A stretch of 64,000 nucleotides of DNA from Abyssibacter sp036156195 (GTDB taxonomy: Bacteria > Pseudomonadota > Gammaproteobacteria > Nevskiales > OUC007). The translations under genes and the position numbers were made by a program. The DNA is taken from assembly GCA_036156195.1 (NCBI GenBank), contig JAYZUZ010000007.1, forward strand, positions 62,001-126,000. The letters run 5' to 3'. Shown piece by piece: positions 28,134 to 35,667 of the stretch. The notes beneath the pieces were generated by a model that saw nothing but the letters and a program-made list of their open reading frames with translations, ran no database searches and had not been told where the DNA came from. Position 1 is the stretch's first letter; every line of letters starts with the position of its first letter.

Positions 28134-28868
28134 TCAAAGCCCTGGCAACAACCAGCCGGTGCGCCGCTTGTACGCCGCCCACTCCGGATACCGGGACATG
28201 GACGCCTCCTTGAGCACCATGTTCACGGCAAAAATGCCGATCCAGATCCACGCGAGAATGACGACCGGCAGCCAATGCCAGACCAGCAATGCGTAACTGC
28301 CGTAGATCATCATCTCCCCCAGGTAGTTGGGGTGGCGAACATAGCGAAACATGCCCGTGGTGATCAGCCCACGCTGTACCTTGAGGGTGTAGAACTTCTG
28401 CGCATCGGCCGACAGCATGATCGCGATGCCCAGCGTGTGCAGGGCAATGCACAGGGCAAACCAAGCCTGATCGGGCAACGGATACACCGGCTGACTGACA
28501 CCGGAGATCAGCAGCCAGGCGATCAGCCAATAAAGCCCCAGACCGCCAACAATGGACATGGCCGCACCACCAAACGTCACGCGCGCCTGCCAGTTCGGAT
28601 CAGGAAACGTCACATCCTTGAGAATCCAGCAGAGACCGTAGGTACCGTGTAAGGCCAGATAAACCCATGCGGCCGGCGAACTGTTGCCATACCAGAGCAT
28701 CAGGAGCCCCACGAACAGGAAGGTCCCGCCCTTTTGCGCATTAATCACCCAGGCGAACTTCAAGGGTCGCGGTCCGCCCAGAAAATCTCGCGTCATGTAG
28801 TCGGTCACTTGGCGCATCCGCCGCGCCAGGCCGGGAGCGGCCTTGGCGCTATCGATGGTCTGGCTCAT
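28134..28868 (-). CDS. Membrane methyltransferase/reductase-like protein (ICMT/DUF1295 type)
   Basis: The protein has 244 residues with about six membrane helices. The C-terminal part has FYTLKVQRGLITTGMFRYVRHPNYLGEMMIYGSY; the RHPNYLGE motif is typical of isoprenylcysteine carboxyl methyltransferase and steroid 5-alpha-reductase C-terminal-like proteins. Its 5' end overlaps the upstream BPSS1780-like gene by 20 bp, so the two are probably co-translated. The substrate is unknown. Confidence 0.82.
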   Translation of the reverse strand: MSQTIDSAKAAPGLARRMRQVTDYMTRDFLGGPRPLKFAWVINAQKGGTFLFVGLLMLWYGNSSPAAWVYLALHGTYGLCWILKDVTFPDPNWQARVTFGGAAMSIVGGLGLYWLIAWLLISGVSQPVYPLPDQAWFALCIALHTLGIAIMLSADAQKFYTLKVQRGLITTGMFRYVRHPNYLGEMMIYGSYALLVWHWLPVVILAWIWIGIFAVNMVLKEASMSRYPEWAAYKRRTGWLLPGL

Positions 28869-29658
28869 CGGGTCTCTCCTCCATCACGGCCACTGCGGCC
28901 TCCGAATCGGCGTCCCCATCTGTAGCGGGGCTCGTCGCAAACGCAAAAATATCGGCGCAGGCCGTGTAGTTGCTGATCATGAGCACCGGAAGCAGCACGA
29001 TCAGCCCGAGGCCGAGCGGGATCGTCGCCACTATTAGCAAACCCAGCACCACCGCGCCGTAAATCAGCAGCGCGCGCCAGTTGCGCAATGCCGCCTCAAA
29101 TGAACGCTCCACCGATTCCCAGGGCTTGCAGCCTGCAATGGCCACCAGGGGTGTCGCCAACCAGAACGCCATGACCATGCCCGCCGTGAAGACGGCGCTG
29201 ACCACAGCCAGCGCGATCCAGCTGCCCAAGGTGACATCGGAGAACAGCTCCGGGCTCTCGAAGGCCTGCAACCCCACCGTAAGCAGGGCGACAACTGCGA
29301 GCACGGTCAGCCCGATGATGGTCGCCAGCAACTGCAGCAGACCCAGCAGGACCAGCGGGCCAAGCTGGCGCCGAAACCCAGCGAACAGGTGGCCGAGATC
29401 CACACGACCACCACCCGCCTGGCGGTGTGCCCCCAACATCAGCCCTCCCATCAGGACCGGACTGAGCAGGCTGGTGAGTAAATCGCCCAGCGGAATCAGG
29501 CCAATGCCCAACACCACCAGAAACAGAAGCACAACAAGCACCAACCAGGTGACGACCTGTCGGGTAAACATGCGCCAGGCGTCGCGTATCCAGGCCCAAC
29601 CGGCGCCAGCCGGACGGATGTGGCGCTCCAGCGCCTCGTCGATGAGTGATTGATTCAT
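28849..29658 (-). CDS. BPSS1780-like integral membrane protein
   Basis: The protein has 269 residues from ATG 29658 (a GTG at 29664 is also open). It has an N-terminal cytoplasmic helix with RHIRPAGAGWAWIRDAWRMF, then about six membrane helices with GxxL-rich faces, and an acidic C-terminus. The GLMLGAHRQAGGGRVDLGHLFAGF loop is characteristic of this membrane family of unknown function. It overlaps the ICMT-like gene downstream by 20 bp. Confidence 0.78.
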   Translation of the reverse strand: MNQSLIDEALERHIRPAGAGWAWIRDAWRMFTRQVVTWLVLVVLLFLVVLGIGLIPLGDLLTSLLSPVLMGGLMLGAHRQAGGGRVDLGHLFAGFRRQLGPLVLLGLLQLLATIIGLTVLAVVALLTVGLQAFESPELFSDVTLGSWIALAVVSAVFTAGMVMAFWLATPLVAIAGCKPWESVERSFEAALRNWRALLIYGAVVLGLLIVATIPLGLGLIVLLPVLMISNYTACADIFAFATSPATDGDADSEAAVAVMEERPDEPDHR

Positions 29659-29681
29659 GGCCACATGATAGCGCGGGCGTT

Positions 29682-30065
29682 TCAGCTCGCTGATGGCTGC
29701 GCTCCACCCTCCCCGACGACGCAGCCGGCCAGTGGCTGTTGTCGCACGACCAGCAATTCGAACCGCGGATCGAAACGACTGCGGTGCTGCGCCCCCAGCG
29801 TGTAGACCTGACAGGCCTGTACCTGCAGGGTGACGCGCTTGGGTCCCTGGCGCAGCGTGCGCGCATCCAACCGCGAGCGCACAAGCAAGCTGTACTCACC
29901 CGCCGGCAGGCGCAGCTGCTGCGACACGGCCGCCCGACCTTCAATGGCATCAATGACGATTCCGGCGACCAGTGGGTCCACCGGTACCGGGTCGGTCGGC
30001 ACTTCCAGCAGTGCACGCGGGGTGCCGGCACAGCCAGCCAGCCCGAGCAAGGCCGTGCTGATCAA
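29682..30065 (-). CDS. Small hypothetical lipoprotein
   Basis: The protein has about 127 residues. A lipobox LAGC-AG is followed by a beta-rich domain with LPAGEYSLLVRSRLDARTL. The only non-ATG start I find is TTG 30065, which leaves a very short signal peptide. The reading frame remains open upstream and codes RRLARVAGVFVSG, a better signal n-region, but with no ATG, GTG or TTG there and through the terminator stem of the TonB-receptor gene. So the start is unsolved. No domain is recognised. Confidence 0.6.
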   Translation of the reverse strand: MISTALLGLAGCAGTPRALLEVPTDPVPVDPLVAGIVIDAIEGRAAVSQQLRLPAGEYSLLVRSRLDARTLRQGPKRVTLQVQACQVYTLGAQHRSRFDPRFELLVVRQQPLAGCVVGEGGAQPSAS

Positions 30066-30070
30066 GCCAG

Positions 30071-30107
30071 AAACGAAAACCCCGGCGACTCTTGCGAGTC
30101 GCCGGGG
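30071..30107 (-). terminator. Rho-independent terminator after the TonB-dependent receptor gene
   Basis: On the minus strand, CCCCGGCGACTC / GAGTCGCCGGGG (12-bp stem, 4-base loop) is followed by TTTTCGTTT. It sits 21 bp past the receptor stop and overlaps the possible signal-peptide region of the lipoprotein downstream. Confidence 0.9.
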
Positions 30108-30127
30108 CTGTTGCGCGAAGACTGGGC

Positions 30128-33100
30128 TCAGAAGGCCACCTTCATCCGCAGGTAGGGCTCACGGCTATCCGGCGGCTCGTACAGCGTGGCCGGGAAGCTG
30201 TTGGAGAACGCCTGGTAGGACACCGGGGGCTGCTCGTTGAACACGTTACGCACGCCCAGCGTCAGCTCACCCTGGTTGAAGAAGGGCGGCGTCCAGGTGA
30301 ACTGGATGTCGTGGTAGAACACGTCTTCCAGCTTGTGCAGCGAGCCATCGACGTCGTCATCCTGATCGGTGTTCAGGTCTTCGTCATTGCGGTCACACAG
30401 TCCGAAATCCTGCACCGGCGGGCTCAGGCCGTCGTTGCACTGCTCCCAGGTACCCTGGATGAACCGGGTGCTCCAACTAAAGCCGTAAGGGCCCATATCC
30501 CAGGTCAGCTCGGCATTGATCTTCAGCTTCGGCAGAGGCGTGTCGCCCAGGTTCTGCCCCTTGAGCTCAAAGCCGGTGAAGCTGCCGTCGGAGTTCGGGA
30601 CAAACTGCTCATAGCTGATCAGGTACTGCGAGTCAGCGGACAGGACAAAGCGTCCCGGCACGTCCAGACCAATCCCACCCAGCCAATCATTAATGGGCAG
30701 CACGTAGTCAAAGGCCACGTCGATACCACGCGTTTCCAGCTTGGCGAAGTTGAAGGAGCGCGCCTGGATGGTCCGGATGGAACCGGCGCCGCCATCATTG
30801 CGATCCACGAAGTCACAGACGGCCGGACGACCGGAACTGCGATCAGCCGTGTAGCAGAGATCCAGAATCAACTGCGGGCTCAGGAAGCCGATGAAGTTGT
30901 CCAGCTTGATATCGAAGTAGTCCAGGTAGACGTTGAACTCGGGAATCGCACTGGGGCTGAACACGAAGCCGGCGGTGAAGGTATCGGCCGTCTCGGGTTC
31001 CAGATTCTGGTTACCGCCGAACTGGGTCAGGATCTGCGAACTCGGCTGGCTCACACCCCCGTCGACACCTTCCGCATCACAGTTCTGATCCGTCGTCGAC
31101 CCTTCCGTGCGACCCACACAGGGGTCTGTCACTGAAGGGTAGCTGTCGGTGGCCGCCAGGAACAGGTCGGTGATCGAGGGCGCCCGGAATGACTGCGAGC
31201 CCGTCGCACGCACCAGCAAATCAGCAAACGGCTGCCACCGGATGCCGACCTTACCGCTGAGGTCGGGATCGTAGGAGTCAAAGTTCGTATAGCGCGCAGC
31301 CAGGTTCAGATCCAGTGACTCGACGAAGTCGATACCGGCGAGCATGGGGATATCCAGCTCGACGAAGGCTTCACGGCCGCTGATTGCGCCGCTGGTCGCC
31401 CGACGCAGGTTGGTGCTGCTAAGCCCCTGCTCGACCAGCGCATCCGGCTGATCTTCAAACTTCTCGTTGCGGACCTCAAAACCGATGGCCATGCCAACAG
31501 GCGCCGGCAGGTATTCGGCAGAACCCGGGAAGTCGAACGACAGGTTGCCGTACAGATCACGCACCTGGGATTCGGCGCTGCTGGCCGCGTTGTACGACAC
31601 GTAGTCCAGCTGCTCCTGGGTCATCGATCCGGGGCCGCCGAAGATATCCAGCGGCACACAGTCCGGGTCAGCCGTCTCATGCGCGACAATCGTGCCGTCC
31701 TGCACACGCGGATCGCCACCGCAGAACTCGGCCGGCCCCAGGGCACGCTTGACGTTCTCCATGTTCAGGTCGCCGGTGTGACGATTGGTCGTCACCGAGG
31801 TCCCGAAGGAGTAACCCAGCTCCCAGGAGAAGAACCGGCCCAGCGCATCAAACGTCCCGTTGATGTTCGGGCGCAGGTAGATCGTCTCGGTGTCGCGGGT
31901 CAGCGTCCGCGGCCCCAGCTCCTGGAAGCGACGACCGACAATACCCAGGCCGATCAGACCGTCCTCACCCGAATTACCGATGTCCTGGTCGAACGGGTTG
32001 TAGTACTGATCGTCAGCAACGTAGACCTGATCAAAAGGTGGGAACAGCAGGTTGCCGAAGATCAGCGGCGTCTCAGCCAACTCGCGCTCAGTGCGGCTCT
32101 TGTTGTAGAGCACCTGCCCGCTGAAGTTGATCAAATCGCTGAAGCGGTGATTGATCTGGGTGAACACCGAGGTTTGCTCGAACGGCGTCAGCAGATAGTT
32201 GATCGGCGCGAAGTTGTAGGGGTCTTCGAAGGTATCGAACGGCTTGTAGCGCGCTGCAACCTCTGCCGTGGTTTCCCCCGGATTCACGGTTTCGCCCCGT
32301 TGCAGAATGATGTTGCAAAGGGTCAGGCCCGACGCCTGGTTCGGAATCGTCAGCCCGGGATCGAAACCCGTTTCGTCGGCCACGACACCATTGACCACGC
32401 CTGCACCGAGATCCTGACAGTTGTCCGGATTGGCGGCGTTCAGGATGTTCTGGTTCGCCTGGTTGGGCACAAACAGCACCGTTCCGCGCGGCGTGAAGAT
32501 ACTGCCGCGGGTGATGCCGGTGCCAAACAACGGCACGGAGGAGCGCTCACGGTCGCCGGCAAACAATGCGTTCTGCCGCGTGAAACTGAAGTTCGTGAAC
32601 ATCGAGGTGTTCGAACCCACGGTGCCGAAGGACAGGTTGTGCTGTTGCTGCAATCCGTCTTCTGCGTTGTAGGCGCCGAACTGGGTCGAGGCCTGCACGC
32701 CAGTCACGTCCTTGCGGGTGATGAAGTTGATCACGCCGGCAATGGCGTCGGAGCCGTAAATGGCGGAGGCACCGTCCTTGAGGATTTCGATACGCTCGAT
32801 GATCGCCGTCGGGATGGTGTTGAGATCGACCGCACCAGTGCCGGCAAAGCTCGTGCCGTTAATCCAGCGATGGCCGTCGACCAGTACCAGCGTACGGTTG
32901 GACCCCAGGTTTCGCAGGTCCACCTCGGTGGTTCCCGTGCCGCCGTTGTTGAACGTGCGGTTCAGCGCGGAACCAGCCATCGGCACTTCCTGCAGCAAGT
33001 CACCGATGTTCACCAGACCGGTGCGCTCGATGTCTTCCCGCGTCAGTACGACGACGGGCTGCGCAGACTCGAAATCTACGCGGCGAATGCGCGAGCCGGT

Positions 33101-33247
33101 GACCTCGAAGGTCTGCAGCTCGACCTGATCCTCTTCATCAGGCGCGTCGGCGCGTTCGCCAACCTGCGCCCAGGCCGGTGTGCAAATCATTGCAGCACAC
33201 AGCACCCCACTGAGGCCGAACGGCCTCCCTAAACGTTTTTCGTACAT
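30128..33247 (-). CDS. TonB-dependent outer membrane receptor
   Basis: The protein has 1039 residues from ATG 33247, giving the signal MYEKRLGRPFGLSGVLC... ending ICTPAWAQ; the longer frame to 33352 is not used. The plug domain shows FEVTGSRIRRVDFESAQPVVVL, then LLQEVPMAGSAL, LRNLGSNRTLVLVDGHR and IERIEILKDGASAIYGSDAIAGVINF. A large beta-barrel follows and the last residue is Phe (LRMKVAF), the usual outer-membrane signature. The absence of an N-terminal FecA-type signalling domain argues against sigma-coupled regulation. The ligand is unknown. The divergent symporter could import what it delivers. Confidence 0.92.
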   Translation of the reverse strand: MYEKRLGRPFGLSGVLCAAMICTPAWAQVGERADAPDEEDQVELQTFEVTGSRIRRVDFESAQPVVVLTREDIERTGLVNIGDLLQEVPMAGSALNRTFNNGGTGTTEVDLRNLGSNRTLVLVDGHRWINGTSFAGTGAVDLNTIPTAIIERIEILKDGASAIYGSDAIAGVINFITRKDVTGVQASTQFGAYNAEDGLQQQHNLSFGTVGSNTSMFTNFSFTRQNALFAGDRERSSVPLFGTGITRGSIFTPRGTVLFVPNQANQNILNAANPDNCQDLGAGVVNGVVADETGFDPGLTIPNQASGLTLCNIILQRGETVNPGETTAEVAARYKPFDTFEDPYNFAPINYLLTPFEQTSVFTQINHRFSDLINFSGQVLYNKSRTERELAETPLIFGNLLFPPFDQVYVADDQYYNPFDQDIGNSGEDGLIGLGIVGRRFQELGPRTLTRDTETIYLRPNINGTFDALGRFFSWELGYSFGTSVTTNRHTGDLNMENVKRALGPAEFCGGDPRVQDGTIVAHETADPDCVPLDIFGGPGSMTQEQLDYVSYNAASSAESQVRDLYGNLSFDFPGSAEYLPAPVGMAIGFEVRNEKFEDQPDALVEQGLSSTNLRRATSGAISGREAFVELDIPMLAGIDFVESLDLNLAARYTNFDSYDPDLSGKVGIRWQPFADLLVRATGSQSFRAPSITDLFLAATDSYPSVTDPCVGRTEGSTTDQNCDAEGVDGGVSQPSSQILTQFGGNQNLEPETADTFTAGFVFSPSAIPEFNVYLDYFDIKLDNFIGFLSPQLILDLCYTADRSSGRPAVCDFVDRNDGGAGSIRTIQARSFNFAKLETRGIDVAFDYVLPINDWLGGIGLDVPGRFVLSADSQYLISYEQFVPNSDGSFTGFELKGQNLGDTPLPKLKINAELTWDMGPYGFSWSTRFIQGTWEQCNDGLSPPVQDFGLCDRNDEDLNTDQDDDVDGSLHKLEDVFYHDIQFTWTPPFFNQGELTLGVRNVFNEQPPVSYQAFSNSFPATLYEPPDSREPYLRMKVAF

Positions 33248-33458
33248 ACCAAGAACCCCCGGATGGCCAAACAGCTGACGCCTACGCGCAAAAGCGTGAC
33301 GCCGCGATGGTTCCATCCCCCCGCTGAAAAGATATGGAATTATTTCCCACAAAGATTAGCCGCGCATCAATGGATGCGTCAACGCCGGCCGTCGCCAATT
33401 GTCCGGCTCGGGGTTCTGCGCTAGCGTCGTGCCCTTTCTGACCCAAGACGCATCGCGC

Positions 33459-34709
33459 ATGAAACTCCACTGGCAGATCCTGGTTGCCCTGGTCGCCGCC
33501 GCCATCGTCGGCTCGCTTGTTCCGGCTGAAGGCTGGTGGATCGATGCCTTCGACCTCATCGGCACCTTCTTCCTCAACGCCCTGAAGATGCTGATCGTGC
33601 CGCTGATCGTGTCGTCGATCATTGTGGGGGTCATGGGCCTGCCGGGAGAGCGCGAACTCGGCCGCCTTGGGGGCAAGACGCTGGCCTACTACGTCGTCAC
33701 CAGTCTCTGCGCCATTCTCATCGGACTGTTCTTTGTGAACCTGCTCTCGCCCGGGACGATCGACGGTCAGCCTGCCGGTGATCGACTCGGCCTGGACGCC
33801 AGCACGGGACAGGTGCTCGAACGCATCGAAGGCAGCGGCACGGGAGACGTCATCGGCATTGTGCTGCGCCTGGTCCCGCCCAACATCGTCAACGCAGCCG
33901 CTGCCGGCCAGATGCTGGGCCTCATTGCCTTTTCCATCCTGTTCGGCTTTCTCGCTGCCCGTCTGCAAGGCCGGCCAGGTGAAGTGTTGAAAGACTTCTG
34001 GGAAGGCGTCTATCAGGTGATGTTGCAGATGACCCACCTGGTCATGCGTATCGCCCCATTGGGCGTTTTCGGGCTGGTAGCCGAGGTGGTGGCACAAACC
34101 GGCTTTGATGCGATCCGCCCGCTGCTTGTCTTTTTCGTGACGGTGCTGATCGCACTGGCCGCCCACCTGCTGATCACCATGCCCGTGATGCTCGCCCTGA
34201 TTGCGCGCGTGAATCCGCTTAAACACTACGCCGCCATGTCGCCGGCACTGCTCACGGCCTTTTCGACCAGCTCATCGTCGGCCACGCTGCCCGTCACCCT
34301 CGACTGCGTAGAAAACCGCGCAGGGGTTTCCAACAAGACCAGCAGCTTCGTGCTGCCCCTCGGCGCCACCGTCAACATGGATGGCACCGCGCTCTACGAG
34401 TGCGTGGCCGCCATGTTCATCGCTCAGGCCTACGGACTGGACCTGACGCTGGGCACACAATTCGTCATCGTGTTGACCGCGTTGCTGACGTCAATCGGCG
34501 TTGCCGGGATACCCTCTGCCAGCCTGGTCGCCATCGGCGTCATTCTCACTGCCATCGGGCTTCCGTTGGAAGGCGTGGGGCTCATCCTGGCCGTCGACCG
34601 TGTTCTGGACATGTGCCGCACGGCCGTCAATGTGTTCTCCGACTCCACCGGCGCAGTCGTGATTGCACGAAGCGAAGGCGAGCAAACGCGGCTGGTCAGT
34701 CAGGCCTAG
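33459..34709 (+). CDS. Dicarboxylate/amino acid:cation symporter (DAACS family)
   Basis: The protein has 416 residues from ATG 33459. The family signatures are NALKMLIVPLIVSSIIVG near the N-terminus, the serine-rich reentrant loop TAFSTSSSSATLPVTLDC, and the NMDGTALYECVAAMFIAQ segment that binds Na+ and substrate. It is an inner-membrane secondary transporter of glutamate, aspartate or C4-dicarboxylates (GltP/GltT type). It is divergent from the TonB receptor and overlaps the convergent flippase-like gene by 14 bp. Confidence 0.93.
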   Translation: MKLHWQILVALVAAAIVGSLVPAEGWWIDAFDLIGTFFLNALKMLIVPLIVSSIIVGVMGLPGERELGRLGGKTLAYYVVTSLCAILIGLFFVNLLSPGTIDGQPAGDRLGLDASTGQVLERIEGSGTGDVIGIVLRLVPPNIVNAAAAGQMLGLIAFSILFGFLAARLQGRPGEVLKDFWEGVYQVMLQMTHLVMRIAPLGVFGLVAEVVAQTGFDAIRPLLVFFVTVLIALAAHLLITMPVMLALIARVNPLKHYAAMSPALLTAFSTSSSSATLPVTLDCVENRAGVSNKTSSFVLPLGATVNMDGTALYECVAAMFIAQAYGLDLTLGTQFVIVLTALLTSIGVAGIPSASLVAIGVILTAIGLPLEGVGLILAVDRVLDMCRTAVNVFSDSTGAVVIARSEGEQTRLVSQA

Positions 34710-35547
34710 GCGCCTGTCGTCCGTCAGGGGCCACCGCAGCGCGCCGGCGGCCCGCTGGCAGCAGCAAAGCCGCCAGGCCGAAGCCGATGGTGACAAGCAG
34801 AACCAGCAGGTGCAGATCGACCGCCGCCGCAAGCAGCGCATCTGGCGCAGCGCCCCACAGGGCACCCACGCCAACCAGCGCGCCTTCATAGGTACCGGCG
34901 CCAGCGACACCGTGAACGGGCAGCACAAACGACAACTCGCCCGCCACCGTGGCGGCCGCTGCCGCCTGCAGGGGCAGCTCTACCATCAGCATTAACGCGG
35001 CCGCCAGCGCGAGAAACTTGCTGTACCAGGACAACACGGTCCAAGCGTACAGCCTACGCCACTGCCGGGGCGCCTTGGCGAGCATCTCCCCCACCCAGGC
35101 CAGCACCCAGCCACGGCGTGGAAACCGCTCCCCGAAACGTCGCAGCAACCAGAAACCTGTCGGCACCATGGCGAGCCAGATCAGTTGACTCAGCAGTCCT
35201 GCCCCCCAGCCATAGCGACCCAGGGTCACGCCAAGCAGACCCGCGCCGAACAAACAGTGCAGATCGAACAACCTAAGCCAGACCAGTGTCGGAAAGCTAT
35301 CCCGCAGTCGCACGCCGAAGTAGCGGTACATCAGCCAGGGGAAAGCCGCCTCGCCCGCCCGCGCAGGCAGCAAGGTGTTGGCCGTAACGTGAAAGCAGGA
35401 CAGACGCAGAACGGCGGCAAACTGCCCTGTCGTCGCCGGCTGCGTAGCGCGCTGCATGGCCTGATCCCAGCCGATCCGCTGTTCGAACACGATAATCAAA
35501 GCCACCAGCAAGCCGAGCCCGATCAATCCGGATAGCACGCGTTTCAC
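34696..35547 (-). CDS. Lysylphosphatidylglycerol synthase TM region-like (UPF0104) membrane protein
   Basis: The protein has 283 residues from GTG 35547, after GAGGCGCCT. It has about seven to eight membrane helices. FHVTANTLLPARAGEAAFPWLMYRYFGV and ELSFVLPVHGVAGAGTYEGALVGVG are the loops typical of LPG-synthase-type flippase domains. It has no aminoacyl transferase domain, so it may flip a lipid or carry a lipid-linked sugar. Its end overlaps the symporter gene by 14 bp on the opposite strand. Confidence 0.82.
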   Translation of the reverse strand: MKRVLSGLIGLGLLVALIIVFEQRIGWDQAMQRATQPATTGQFAAVLRLSCFHVTANTLLPARAGEAAFPWLMYRYFGVRLRDSFPTLVWLRLFDLHCLFGAGLLGVTLGRYGWGAGLLSQLIWLAMVPTGFWLLRRFGERFPRRGWVLAWVGEMLAKAPRQWRRLYAWTVLSWYSKFLALAAALMLMVELPLQAAAAATVAGELSFVLPVHGVAGAGTYEGALVGVGALWGAAPDALLAAAVDLHLLVLLVTIGFGLAALLLPAGRRRAAVAPDGRQAPRPD

Positions 35548-35610
35548 AGGCGCCTCATTGCATCGGCGGCAACCCACCGCCCTCACCTATTGGGTCAGAT
35601 GACCTGCCGT

Positions 35611-35641
35611 AAAACAAACAACGGGCCCCGAAGGGCCCGTT
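35611..35641 (-). terminator. Rho-independent terminator after fadE
   Basis: A 9-bp stem AACGGGCCC / GGGCCCGTT with a 4-base loop is followed on the minus strand by GTTTGTTTT. It lies 27 bp past the fadE stop. Confidence 0.88.
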
Positions 35642-35667
35642 GCATGCTCGACCAGAATCCCTAGCGA

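Noticed and set aside
31679..33232. 517-codon open frame on the plus strand inside the TonB receptor gene
   Set aside because: Antisense shadow of a long beta-barrel gene with typical codon bias; no ribosome site, signal or domain.
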